From NCBI GenBank assembly GCA_947095535.1, contig OX352773.1, positions 212,990,093 to 213,054,092 of the forward strand: a DNA stretch of 64,000 bases, written 5' to 3'. Below the pieces are notes generated by a model. The model did not search any database, was not told where the DNA came from, and saw nothing but the letters and a program-made list of their open reading frames with translations. This document shows, in pieces, positions 25,478 to 37,906 of the stretch. Numbering within the stretch: the stretch's first letter is position 1; every line of letters begins with the position of its first letter. This DNA is from Poecilobothrus nobilitatus. Taxonomy: Eukaryota; Arthropoda; Insecta; Diptera; Dolichopodidae. A program made the position numbers and the translations under genes.

Positions 25478-25700
25478 TCTGTCACATAAATGTGACAAGG
25501 GAATTACATAGTTTTTTCTTTTCAGGTATGGCTGTAAATGTCTTAAGGCGGAATTATTCTTACGATATGTGTGGATTTCGATACCATACTACCTCGGTGT
25601 TTATAGTGCATTTTTTACGCCTTTTATCCACTAAGTCAACGAGGCCCCCGAATGTTGAGTTATTTTTAGACTTCAAAATTAACACATTAATCAATTATAA
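25478..25700. other. GC-elevated orphan block with open frames on both strands
   Basis: This block stands out from its AT-rich surroundings. A small dyad TGTCACAT-AA-ATGTGACA sits at its left edge. On the + strand an acceptor-like TTTTCTTTTCAG leads into MAVNVLRRNYSYDMCG and on to a Ser/Lys/Arg stretch (RLLSTKSTRPPN). On the minus strand a frame reads NNSTFGGLVDLVDKRRKK. I recognise neither. It could be a decayed transposon or an exon of an unknown gene. Confidence 0.25.
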
Positions 25701-26744
25701 CAATAGTCAAAGACCGGATTTATAAAATCCTTATAATTTAAGTCTTCCTTTATAGTCTACAATAATTTTTTGTATAAATTGCACGTTTACGATAAAATTT
25801 AATTTTATGACATACATAATATTATTATATTGTCATCATTTGGTAAATATTTCCCAACTTAGGTTTTCATTTAATTTTTATTTTATAAAAGTTGATCCTA
25901 ATTTTTTTAAACCGTTTTCGTAAAAAAATTCTAGTTTAGTAAAACCAGACCAAATATATCTAAAATAGAGAATTATAGATATTCGTACATGAGTTGCAGT
26001 GAAAGTAAATTGAAGAGGAGGGAAATTATTTCGAAATTTTCCCAAAAGCATTCCGATATTAACACATTTGCCGATAACTTTCTGTAAGATCTTACAACAT
26101 ATAATATACTTCAAATAAACAATACATGTATTTGAAATATTGAAAATTGAAATTTTTCATACGACTGGATAAAAATATTATTTTATTTTTTTTTATAAAA
26201 TATAAAATAAAAATTATGATGTCATTTTAATTTATGTCCTTTACGCATCCATAATTTTAATCGCTAAAGGAAATTAAAGATGAAAGGAAAAAAAACATAC
26301 CAAAAACAAGGAATGGAGTGAATATAATAAAAAGGTCAGTCAGTTTTATTGGGATTTTTTTTTATTTTTTTTATTTAAGTTGTTTAATTCACAAAAAAAA
26401 AAAAAAAAAAAAAACACAAATAAAATTAAATTTATGCTTTAAATCTTTCGTATCAGACGAAAATTAAATCTGTGTTGAATTTAAATATAATTGTTTAAAA
26501 GAAACCGTAGTGTACCTACATAAAAAAAATTCCTGTTATAAATTTATTTATTCCAAAAAAAAAAAAAAATGGTGGTACATATTATTATAGTAAAAATTAA
26601 GCGAAACATATTTTTTTTATTTATATAACTTGTTTATAAGCTTGAGTTTCTCAAGATTTTTATTAATTCAAAGAGGTTTTTCCATGTAAATTTATTGTGC
26701 TTCCCCTATGGTTATGTTTTGTTGATTTTGCCTCCACTTATAAT

Positions 26745-26975
26745 ACTTCTGTTAGAAGCTTCTCACTGCCTCTAAGAAACTGTTAGAAGTTTCTCACTGC
26801 CTCTAAGAAACTAAAACTCTGTAGAGTGTTTATTGAAGGTAGCTCATCTGCGGTAAATCAATATGCTTCTAGAGCCACGTATCTTGCTCGGATTAAAGTT
26901 CTGCAGTTTTTCTTTATTGTATTCTGGAGATTTTTCTTCTTTTTGACAGAATCTACATGTACCGTCATTCTATAT
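26745..26975 (-). pseudogene. Non-LTR retrotransposon C-terminal zinc-knuckle remnant
   Basis: On the minus strand, from 26969 downward, the frame reads NDGTCRFCQKEEKSPEY. After a one-base insertion it continues CRTLIRARYVALEAY and then, past a stop, TADELPSI and SFLEAVRNF. The spacing C-x2-C-x8-Y-x4-C matches the C-terminal C-x2-C-x8-H-x4-C knuckle of R1/I/LOA-type elements. That knuckle is usually CRFC-EEEETPEH, followed by a CxALAR.R stretch. The metal-binding His is Tyr here, plus a frameshift and stops, so it is dead. Sequence just upstream (to about 27025) vaguely resembles the preceding linker. No reverse transcriptase is seen nearby. Confidence 0.7.
26750..26811 (+). repeat. 31-bp direct tandem duplication
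   Basis: Units 26750-26780 and 26781-26811 differ at one position. On the minus strand the unit encodes FLEAVR, the last residues of the retrotransposon remnant, so the duplication arose within that remnant. Confidence 0.95.
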
Positions 26976-28984
26976 TTTAATTTTCTTTAAGTACCCCTTA
27001 AGACAGAAACCAGCTTAAGGAATAAAATCTCTAAAATAAACCCAAATAAACATTTTATATATATGTTTAAGGATTCATATTTATAAAATAGGAACTAAGC
27101 ATATCTCTCTGGAATCATTTAACTGTGGAATTCTTTCGTGGCAAATAAATATTTCTGGTATGGAAATGTCTTATCTTATACTAAAACTTAACAATGTTTT
27201 TATATACATAGATATTTTTTACTTTTGATTAAGTGTTGTTATATTATGTCAGATACAGTTAGTTAATCAATATAGCCATCATAATGATTGTCATGTTGAT
27301 TAAAGGAATATCTTTGGGGTTACCATTATCTTTAAGTTTTAATGATTATATGTCGTTGTTGGTGGGATATATGAAAAATATTTGTCATTATTTATAATAA
27401 TATTAAAAGTATAATACGTATCCCTCGAAATAAATTTTGAAGTAGGAATTTTTTGTTTTTTCATGCACACTCTACATTATATTAGTTTCTTCTAATTTTA
27501 ACTTATTATTTTATCTCCTGAGATTTTAATGTTCGATCCAGAGGCTTAACAACAAAAAAAATCTTTAATAATTTTTTTTTTTTCTTTAAAAAATATATGC
27601 TATGTTTGTATGTAATTAATAAAAGGGAACTTCTGGAACATTTGCCAAATAAGTGTGCAAAGGAATCATTTCCTATAAAGTTTGATCTTCGTGTAAAACA
27701 AATAGGATCGGTTTTCATTTTAAAAATGTGTCTATACCGATACAGACCAACTATATTATACCTATTCTATATACAATTATATGTTTCAGGATTTTGTAGA
27801 GAGCTAATTTATTTGTTTCTTTCATCCGGTTTAGTTAAACATTTTTTGAACTAACTTTAATATAACAGTTGTCATTTTCAGTTACTACAATTGGTTTGCA
27901 CTTATAAAGGAGATCTGTAGAATGCATTTGTTTTTTTGTTTTTTTTGTTTATCAGTATTCAATGCAATTAAATTTCATTCATGGTCTTGATTTTTTAATT
28001 TTTATGGATGAAAAAAATTTAACAATTTGAAAAACTTAAATAAATTTCATTGAAATAATTTCTCTAAATAAATATTCAACTTAAATATAATATAGAAACA
28101 TTTATTCATTTATATAAACATTTTCATATAAAAACATTCAGTTTTTTATCTATTTAACTAGAATGAGAACTTTCAGAAGATTCAGACGGGGGAACTAACG
28201 GCAGTTCTTTGAACTATTCATAATTTTTTATTTTTAACTTTTTTATTCAACCCAATATTTTTTTTTTAATTTTTCATCGATATTTTTACCATTATAGTTT
28301 TTTTTTGCTTTATTTTTTTATTTTTTTTTAAAAAGTATCTGTTACACCAGAGGCAACAACAGAAAAAAATAATAAAAAATAAAACTAGGTTGAAATAAAT
28401 AATTGAAAAAAAGTATAACGTAAAAAATCCTTTCATTGCCATTAAAAAAAAGAACGTAGAAAAATAGATGGCATATTGTTGCTCTCGTATTTAGTCTGTA
28501 TTAAAATTTTGATATTCTTGGTATAATTTGATTTTCGAAATATATAATATTGTGCTCTTCGAAATAAAAAAGAGCATTGAAAAAATCAAATCAACTCAGT
28601 ATTTTGACTTTTGTTTTTTTCTATGTTATAAATTTTAGAATCATACCGATCTTCAATAAAACTGTCAATGAAATTATGCAGCCAGATATCGAATACATTT
28701 TGAAGTTCAATTTGTTGTTCAAGTTAAATTTTTTTTCGAAAATTAGCTTATTAGAGTCACTTTATCCGTTCATTGTTTTATCCAACTGTTTACATAGATT
28801 TTATATCGCTTGAGATTGCTACATCTCTTTTAATCATCCATAACGCAGCAACAGTCTCTCAAAGTTAGAGAATTCATGTCTATATTTTTAGTTCTACTGA
28901 ATATTAAAAAAAAAGATCCTAAAAGGCAAGGATTTAAGCTTCATAAATCAATTTAAAAATTATATAACTTTTTGCATTTTATGT

Positions 28985-29172
28985 GAATTTTTCCATTATG
29001 TGAAAATACATTTCTCAAGATTTTGGTTTCTCTGGATATTCGAAACATTTTTAGTTGGAAACTTTGGAAATTTTGAGAGAATTTTTCCGTTATGTGAAAA
29101 TACATTTCTCAAGATTTTGGTTTCTCTGGATATTCGAAACATTTTTAGTTGGAAACTTTGGAAATTTTGAGA
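28985..29172 (+). repeat. 94-bp direct tandem duplication
   Basis: 28985-29078 and 29079-29172 are almost identical; the only difference seen is CCATTATG versus CCGTTATG. The near-identity indicates a very recent duplication, or an assembly artefact. There is no coding role: the open frame across it is Phe/Leu-rich. Confidence 0.95.
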
Positions 29173-29332
29173 GCAAAAAGATTTGTATATATTTTAGGAA
29201 AATTTTGTTTGCTTCGACCAATTTAAGACCTATTGGAAATTTTACTATTTGCAGACACCTTTAATTTGATAACATGTGCAAATTCGTTATAAGAAAGAAA
29301 TATAATTTAAAATTTTAACATTATATTTTTAG

Positions 29333-29458
29333 CTGTGTTAACTGCTTTGGCTTTAACTTTGAAACATCCAGCTAAAGAATTAGATATGCAGCTACCTTTA
29401 AAGACTATTTAGAAGAAAGTCGAACCCAATTAAAGATTTTACCATCTCATGTTTATAG
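29333..29458 (+). pseudogene. Orphan exon-like coding segment with a frameshift
   Basis: Flanked by ATTTTTAG and TATAG/GTACTT. The first half reads AVLTALALTLKHPAKELDM (its first base lies in the AG). Then the frame must shift by one base to continue ATFKDYLEESRTQLKILPSH and VYR. Without the shift a TAG follows at once. Both halves have balanced, protein-like composition and no low complexity, and the sense orientation agrees with both splice-like borders. I do not recognise the parent protein. It does not match any part of dystrophin that I know. Reading: an exon of another gene captured and decayed in the intron, or a real nested exon with a sequencing error. Confidence 0.45.
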
Positions 29459-30861
29459 GTACTTATTTTTATTAAAAATACCATTTGTTCTATATGCTTT
29501 AAAATTATTTCGAACTCGATTTCAAAAATTATATAAAACATAAATTATGATGAAAAGCATGATTCTTTTATTAATTTGTAGATATTTGTTTTTTTAGATG
29601 AAGATTTACATTATTCATGTTCATTATTGGCAAAGAGTGTTTATGTAAAAGAATTAAAAAAAAAGATGAAACTTATCTTCATCTTAATTATTAACTATTA
29701 TATTACTACGTATAATAAAATCATATCTACCATAGTTTTTACCAACAATTTTTATATATTTATATATAAACTATCTATATAATAAGGATAATAAATTTTT
29801 ATAAAATGAGATATCCTTTGCCATAAATATGCCTGGGTTTTTTATTATATCCAGTTTTATTTTTTCATTATACATAATTATTAAAGTATGCATCACATGA
29901 TGACATGTTCTATACGCAATTACTTACTACAAGTTTCTAGGTCATCACATAATCATTACCAATCATCATTAAATCGTATAAAATTTTATTGCTGTTGATA
30001 ATACTGATGGTAACGATGATGATGAAGTTGTAATTTTTTTTCTTCTTTATTTTTGTTGTTGTATACCTATATATGTTTCATTGAAATGTAAGCGGCAGCT
30101 TATCATTACGAAGCTGTTTTCATACACAGGAAAAGAGGATTAAATTTTTTGTATCGTTACCTATCTGCTATTTCCTTTCTAAAAGGAATTTGTCTGTTAG
30201 GAATATCCTTTTAGTTTTTACTTTTATTAAAAATTTTACAAATCTATACATATTATCATGCTGTTGGTCATTACAAGGATTGTGATATTTGTGAAAGATT
30301 TTCCTATAAAACAAGTTTTAATTTGTTTGTTTTCGCGCTGTACTGGTTATTGTCACTAGACGTGGGGAATTACAACTGTATTTTTTTTTTTTTGCGTTCT
30401 ATATGATTAACAAACCGTCAAAAAATCAATGACCACATCATATGAACATAACACAACCACTACTATATAATATATTAATGATAATAAAACTTAACTGAAT
30501 AGAAATGACTGTACTGAACCAGATAACTGATAGGAAATTTTGCCCCAATATGTATAAATGTATATCGATGGTAAGATAAACTATAAAATTTTCAGAATAG
30601 GAATTAATAATGACTTGTGGTGGTTTTCTGTTATTTGATATGTGTTAAAGTTTGATATAAAACAACAGAATAACGGAGAAAAATAGAAAAAAAAAGAATG
30701 AAGAGGAGATAATGGAGAAAGAGAGGAGGTAATTAGATAATAAAAAAGTGGAACAGATAAATTAAATAAGTTTATGAGGTACCAAATAAATAAAAAGTAA
30801 TTAGAAATAGAACTTAATTATTACAAGAAGGTGCATGGGTTAATCATAAATTATTTCTATT

Positions 30862-31250
30862 TTTATACCCGTATGTTTCAGGGTATAATAATTTTTTATT
30901 AATATTTTTATGTTCCATGTTCCTATATGTTCCATTACGTTTGTAACATCTCAGTCTAGAGCCAGAAATGAATTCTGAGTCGATTAAGCCGGATATATCC
31001 GTCTATCTGTCCGCACGATAACTCAAAAAATAAAACAGCTAAGATTCTGAAATGTTTACTACGTCGAGTCAGCTCAAGTTTGCCCTGCAGGTTCGAGCAG
31101 CTGCCATACAACTTCTTTCTTTATATAAAAATAACTCAGTGTCTATTAAAGATAGGTAACTGAAATTTTTTGAAAAAATGTCAAGTTGCATGCCAATAAC
31201 TTTTCAAAAAATATGTTTGATCTAGAGCAACAGGTCTACATATCGGAGAA
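30862..31250 (+). mobile_element. Interspersed family 2, second copy
   Basis: Starts TTTTATACCCGTATG with AGGGTATAATAATTTTT, then CCATTACGTTTGTAACA, GAATTCTGAGTCGATTAAGCC, the GTCC tract with GCACGATAACTC, and one internal unit GTTCGAGCAGCTGCCATACA. After about 31250 similarity to the 9.9-kb copy fades. The open frame at 31186-31431 begins in this element and is not a gene. Confidence 0.7.
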
Positions 31251-32935
31251 CTCCAATATGCAACTTAATTTTTTTTATAAGCATAGTTTATATTCCCATA
31301 ACTTGCTAATTTATAAAGACAATATTAATATATTTGCACTCCGTATTATTGGCTATCAACCGTACAATGGAAATCCTCAAATTTATAACTCTCTGTCAGT
31401 TCATTATGATTTGAATTCATCATTAGATTGAAAAAGTATTTGCCAAATGTCAAAATAACACGAAAACGGTCGTTTTACGGTCAGAAAATATTTTTCTACG
31501 ATATGACGAGGAAACCTAAATATATATAGTAAAATAAAATTAAAAATTTAAATATTAAAAATATTTAATTTATACTAAATCATTATCTAAGAAAAACTGA
31601 AAAATAAATATTGTCGATTTTTTATAATTATTATTTGAATAGGAAGGTAATCGTTTTTTTTTTTCTTTGGGATAACGGAAAAAACTTAGTTTTAATGTTA
31701 GGTTTGAACAGTTTTCTAAAACTGTTAGACAAAACGAGGAAGAAACATTAAACATATTTTGATTGTAGATTTTGTTATATTTTATAATATCATTCATTCG
31801 AAAGGTTTTGGGTTCGAACCCAGATTGAATCATATAGATTATCATAAATTATATCATTGACCTTATAGTTGTCTTATATATTTTTTTTAAGTATTTTTTG
31901 AATTAGTTTAAAAAGTAAGTAAAATATGTTTGAAGAAAGAATCTAAAAAGAAAGGTAGAAGTTTATGAGGAGATTTTTTCGAAAACGTTAACTTTTTTAA
32001 CGTTTCAAGGATATAACAACAACATTTCCTTTTTAACCGCCACAATAGTCGACTTATACTAATGAAGTTGTAAAGTTTAGTCATTTTTAATTCTACAGTT
32101 GTTAATTATATAGGAAGAAAGTAAAGATGTCATTATTATTCAAAAATTTGATTTTTACTGGGATTTCCATTTTGAATTAATTTTAGAGTTGTCCATTCGT
32201 TATATTATATTGTATGCTTAGAATTATAAGCATTATCAATAAATGTAGAATTTATGTTAACACTTTAATTTTTATAATTTATCTTTTCTTAAATTAAAGA
32301 TAAAATTTTAATGAATGATTTTAAATTAATATATCATATTTTATATGTCATTTAAATATTTATTTAAATAATAAAATAACTTGTAAATAGAAAAACCAAC
32401 AACACTTAATTAAATTCATATCCTAAATGTTTTTTTTTTTTTTTTTTTGATTTATAATCCAATATAAATGTCTTCAAAATTTTCTATATCTATATCGTAA
32501 GATAGTTTCATACATAGCAGCGTATCTATTTTATATTAATATAAACTATGACATCAAATACACATACGTCAGGTATCATGACATGACACATAAATAATAA
32601 ATATATTATATAGTATTTATATGTATAATATATAAAGTTTTATATACATTAAATTTTATTAAGTAAATTTTATTACAAACATCAAAAAATTTATTCATTT
32701 AAAAATTGTTTACAAGCATTTTCTTAATTGTCAATTAAATTTTCATTAAATTATTGTTAAGTACATAAAATTTTCCATAGAAACAGTTGTGAACATAAAA
32801 AGAAACGTAATCTACAGTGACGATCATGAAGCGTGAATTTCTTCATTTAAATCAGAATAAAATTATTTAATCATCCAATCATTATTTTTCTTCGAAAATT
32901 TTTCGATATTAGAATTAAATTATTTATTTTTTTTC

Positions 32936-33192
32936 AATCCCATAACAAAATGTCATGTTAAAGAAAAAAAGTGATCAATTTACGTTTCTAGTGAGTTAAA
33001 ATAAAATTTTTTGTTTGATTAACTAAAGTCCCATAAATATCGTTTCTGAACTCCAGAAATTTGAATCCCATGAACAAAATATCAAAATATCGTATTAATG
33101 AAAAAAGTAATCATTTTAGACCTCTAGTGGGCTACTACAAGAATTTTTTTCTCTCATAAACTAAAATCCCATAAATTTAGTTTCTGGCCTCC
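32936..33192 (+). repeat. Diverged 128-bp tandem duplication
   Basis: The second unit starts at 33064. Shared landmarks in both are AATCCCATAACAAAAT, AAAAAAGTGATCA, TCTAGTGAG or TCTAGTGGG, AACTAAAGTCCCATAAAT and GTTTCTG. It lies directly upstream of the MITE-like element. Confidence 0.65.
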
Positions 33193-33227
33193 TTAGTTTG
33201 CTATTTTAACAGTCTTTGTGCAGTGTT

Positions 33228-33714
33228 AAGGCCACTTCAGACAATATATGTGTATATCTGTCATATGACTTTTTGGAATGTATTGCTTATATTAAACAGC
33301 TGATCGGTCAAAAATGGATTGAATGTCGACTGAAATATATTTTGTGTTCATTGTTTTGTGTTGTCTTTTGTATTTTATTTTTATTTGCACTGTTAAAGAT
33401 TATTTTTTTCCTATAATTAGGGGTAGTTAAAGGTGTAAATTGAAATTATTTTAAATATTTTGTCTAAAAAAAAAAAATTTATAATAATAAAATTGAATAT
33501 TTTTATATTTTTTATTTTGTCTTTGTCATTTGACAATAGTCTTTGTCATAGACAATAGAACGGTAAAATCGAATTTTCTATGTGACTATGAATATGTTAC
33601 ATAACATAATGGATGTCGCATGATTTTTTTTTTACGTTCACACTATATGACTCCTTTCGTATTACACATTCGAAGCCATATAATATGTCAATACATAGAG
33701 TGTGAAGTAGCCTT
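33228..33714. mobile_element. MITE-like element with 40-bp imperfect terminal inverted repeats
   Basis: The left end AAGGCCACTTCAGACAATAT and the complement of the right end AAGGCTACTTCACACTCTAT align over about 40 bp. The 487-bp interior is non-coding and holds a short direct repeat GTCTTTGTCAT (near 33520 and 33540). Target-site duplication is not clear: TTA or TA is possible on each side. The parent transposase family is unknown. Confidence 0.6.
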
Positions 33715-34799
33715 TACTTAGTCTTTAGTAGGAAATAGCCTTTAGTTTGTTTGTTTTGATTTTGCTATCATCAATCAATCGTGGCCACCCTAACTCATTT
33801 TATATTTCGGTTTAGTTTTATTACTTATTTTTTAATATAAAAAATGTGTAATAAATATTGTACTGTCAATATTAATTATTTCAAGTTTTTTTTTATAAAG
33901 AAAAACTAAATATATTTAAACCTATCTAAATACATTCGTCCAAGATTGTTATTCATATTCTATACTTCAAGTGCACATATTTATTACAAAAACAATAAAA
34001 AATACAAGAAAATATTCATCATCAGAATTCGGATGTCATGTTATAAATTTCATCATATAGTTTAAGACATTAACTTGAATATACTTAGTTACTATAATAT
34101 AAAGAGAGGGAAAATAGAAGATTGGTATTCTATATCAACATTTTAACAAAAAAAAAAACAATAACCAAAACTCATTGAACAATTTTTTTGTCTTAATGCC
34201 CCAGAAAACCTAAAAAGAAAATGCGTTAAATTCATTAGAATCGTAGAAATGTCCCTTATAATATAAGACACAGCTGACCAATTATTTAATCATCCATTAT
34301 TTTGATAAATTCATTTGTTTTTTCAGCAGACAGATGAACAAAATTGATCCCTATCCCTTAAGTTCCAGACCAAAACCTCAAGCCAAAAAATAACCAAAAC
34401 CCCAAAAAAAAAACAAAAAAAACCAAAATTATTTATATTGGATAAAATATAATAGAAAAGGATAGAAGATATTAACGAATTAAATGGTATAAAATTAAAG
34501 TATCTCCACCCAAATGGTTTATTCTTTTTTATTTATTGTTGAAGATAAAATTTCAGATTTTTTGGTCAATCATATTTTTATTCATTTTTTTTTGTCTTTA
34601 TGGTCAGCATTTTCAAAAACCAGTAGTTAAAAATTAGTAGTTAAGTTGATAAATGATAAAAATGAAGAACACTAGAAAAAGAAAAATCAATTGAGATTGT
34701 ATCTATTTTGGAAAATTAACAACCGCATAATACAGTAACCACTAGGAAAAAATGTTTTTAGTTACTCTTTTTACTTTACAATTTATTTTAACATTATTT

Positions 34800-36010
34800 T
34801 GCTTCTTTACACTTATAACTGCCTTATAAGTATGTGATATTTACCAAGGACCTCTTATTTCAAACAAAAACATCTTCTTCAGAAAAACAAGAATATCTTT
34901 TTGTGGTAGTTGGCCCTTACATAGCTAATGGATGTTCTATGCTTCACAACACACTGCCGTTTCCAAGAAGTTTAGGTTGGTTAAATGATAGCTAAATTTG
35001 AGTCTCCAGTTAGATCTGAAAAACAGATCTCCTGAATGATCTTCGGTTAAAATGATCGAGTCAATTATTTCCGATGTAAGAGTATCTATAGAAGATTTTT
35101 GCACGTCTAAAACCAATCCATACTAAACAAATTGAATAATTTACATTTTAAAATTATGTAGAAACATTTCTAATCTTAAATAAAATAAAAACTTTTAAGC
35201 TTTCTTAAAACTTAATTTTTATGTTATAATCTTTCAAACCTTACGAAGGATAAAAAAATGGCAAGAACTTTGTAAAGTCCATTTTAGGTTACTATAGCAT
35301 CGATATGGTAACAAATAATTCTATTAAATATAGTTGCAAACTTGTTTAAAAATTTTCTCAGAGGTTAATTCCAATTTGTTTTCTTTTTTCTTAACATAAT
35401 ATTCAGATTTTTTCTAAAAAGCTTTTTTTATATTTTGAATAATACGTAAAAAAAAGTTATAACATAAAAATAAATTTATCTTTAATTTTTTTTAATCATT
35501 ATCAAGACTAATGTTGCGGTGATAGTAATCGTTATAATAATTTTTTGGTATGAGGTATAATAAATCGAGTTCAATAACCTTTTTTTTATTGAGGTTTGTG
35601 AACCAAAAGAAAGGGAAAATAACTATTTTTTTTTATTTATCAATAAAAGTAGAAAATCTCCTTAAAAAAAATGACGAACGAATCAAAAGAAAAAGAAATA
35701 TGAAATGTACAAAATGACAGATGAAATTATGAAAATATATGATTCAAAAAATAGTAAGGAAAGGAAAGAACAGTTAATAATGAACTAATAATTAATAATC
35801 GAGAAAATGATCTTTCTAAGCTTTTATCAGTCCTTAATTTTAATCTTACCCCAAGTCTGGCTAACCTCATGATGTTTAGGTTATTTGAAGTTTCACTAAT
35901 TGTACCTTCATTCAAGTATCATATAAAAGATTTTGTAAGACACCTTCTGTATGAAACATTTATTAGGGAAAGATCTTCAAATGTTTCGGATCAACGGAAT
36001 TGATTATATG
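34800..36010 (+). other. Non-repeat stretch with two ATG-poor open frames
   Basis: Two + strand frames have less biased composition than usual here. One, ending near 34993, reads EYLFVVVGPYIANGCSMLHN and then PFPRSLGWLNDS. The other, 35758-36003 (81 codons and TGA), includes DLSKLLSVLNFNLTPSLANL and HIKDFVRHLLYETFIRERSS. I recognise neither. Frames of this length occur by chance at this base composition, so no gene is claimed. Confidence 0.15.
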
Positions 36011-37882
36011 TTAACTATTGTCCAACTGCCTGCAGGAAAAAGGTTTCGGAAATAGCGGAACAGTGGAACGAACAGACAAAATATAATAGATAACTTGATC
36101 AAGACATATTTGAAACATAAGTCGAAATATTATGTATTTCAATTTATCATTGTAACAAATTTAATACTGTTTATTTTATTTATTTATTTTTTTTTTTGTA
36201 TTTTTTCTTTCTTAATTCTTTTCTTGTTTATTTATTTCTTAACTATTTCCTGTCTCTTTTCGTTCTTATTTGTGGCCTTTCTTTTCCTTAGGGTAAAAAG
36301 TACATATTATAGTAAATCTAATCTATTATTATTAGAATATTTTTTTTTTTATAAAGCAATGGACTTTGTTATGTTTATGATACCGATACGGTTGCCATTA
36401 TTTTTGCTCTTAGATTTTAAGGGTTTTTGTGTTATGACAACAAAGCTGTCAGTATGTCAGTATTTTTTGAAATTTTGTTTGTTATCTTTTTTTTTTGTTT
36501 TTTGTATGTATTTATGTATTATTTAAGCGAAAGTTATATATATCATTAATATAACACACACTTTTGAATGTTGCAGGGACAACAAAATAACAAACGAAAA
36601 AAACAAAATAATAAAAGGAAACAGAAAGAATACAAAAATAATTGGAAAATAATGAGGAAATTTAAGCTTTAGTAAAAGTATAAGAATAATTATAAAAAAA
36701 AAATTTAAGGATGTGCTAATTAAGTTATGTTGTATTAGTTATAATGAAATCTAATATAACATTATAATATAAGTTGGTTTTAGGCTTTGTGCATAAAAAA
36801 AAAATTAGACAAACTTTTATCCAGATAAAAATATGGATAATATAAAATTGATAGTCTAAAAATAAAAAGAAACCATTTAAATAAATGATTGTAGAAGATT
36901 TAATATTATTAAGTCACTTTACATCACCCGAATTCCATTTTAAAATTGCCAACAGAATATATTGCATTTCTTTATACATTTTGCATTTTTAAATCATCCT
37001 CAAGTTAGTTACTATATATTTAAATACGACAAAAAAGTAGAAATGTGGTAAAATACAACTGTGTCAGGACATGGAATTTATTTACATTAAATTTGAATGA
37101 ACCTGAAAGTTAACATTTTTTTATATGTGTAAATGATTCCTTTCTGGATTCCTACAGAATGCAATATCCGGCGAGATGAAATTTTTTTTTTAAACATAGG
37201 AGCTATTTTATAAAACCATAAAAAATAAAAGACTCTAGATATATTTACCACTTATTTAAAATTTTATCTGTTAATTTAATTTTAATTTTTTTTAATACTT
37301 AGTTAGTTTTCATTTAACCATTGTATATGCTATATATTCTAAATTAAATTTCACTTTCCGTAGTTTCAACTAAAGATTCACAAATTTTATATCATTATTT
37401 TGTCTATTTTATGTACTGCGCTATTTACAACAATAAATTACAAAAAGAATCTTCAAATCTGTAGTTATGTAAACAAAACATGATTAAGGCATATTTTCAT
37501 CGCCCGTAATTATATCTACCCGCTATACCATCTCAGAAATAACTATTTTATAAATTTCAATAAATTTTACTATATTTTTTGTTTTTAGTTCAGAGAAGGC
37601 GTCAAACTTTGTTTTATTTGTATTTTATACTTTTTAAGGTTATACCGTTATTTTTGTTTTATTATTGTTTCGGGATTCAACAAAACTGAAACAGTAATTG
37701 AAAAAGTTTAAAAAAACAAAAAATTTGTAACACCTGTCGTAATGTAAATTTTTTACCATAAATAAGCTAAAATCAAAGTTATATTCACGATTTATATAGG
37801 TACGTGATATTGACATACAAACAAATAATATTTATTTATAAAGAAAACATTTGAGTAGTGGTGTAAAATATTGTTTATACAT

Positions 37883-37906
37883 ATACATATATATATATAT
37901 ATATAA
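37883..37906 (+). repeat. (TA)n microsatellite
   Basis: Run of alternating A and T; no other signal. Confidence 0.9.

Noticed and set aside
27597..27854. 85-codon + frame with an overlapping 70-codon minus frame
   Set aside because: Somewhat balanced composition, but no recognisable motif, no splice-like borders, and both strands are open equally; not enough to call.
31800..31830. GGGTTCGAACCC, resembling a tRNA T-loop/B box
   Set aside because: It is a simple 12-bp palindrome. Neither orientation gives a pairing T-stem beyond two base pairs or a convincing A box at tRNA distance.
36095..36526. 143-codon open frame, the longest with a start codon
   Set aside because: Extremely Phe/Leu/Ile/Ser-rich from T-rich DNA, no domain or splice support, and repetitive TTT/TTA content; a composition artefact.
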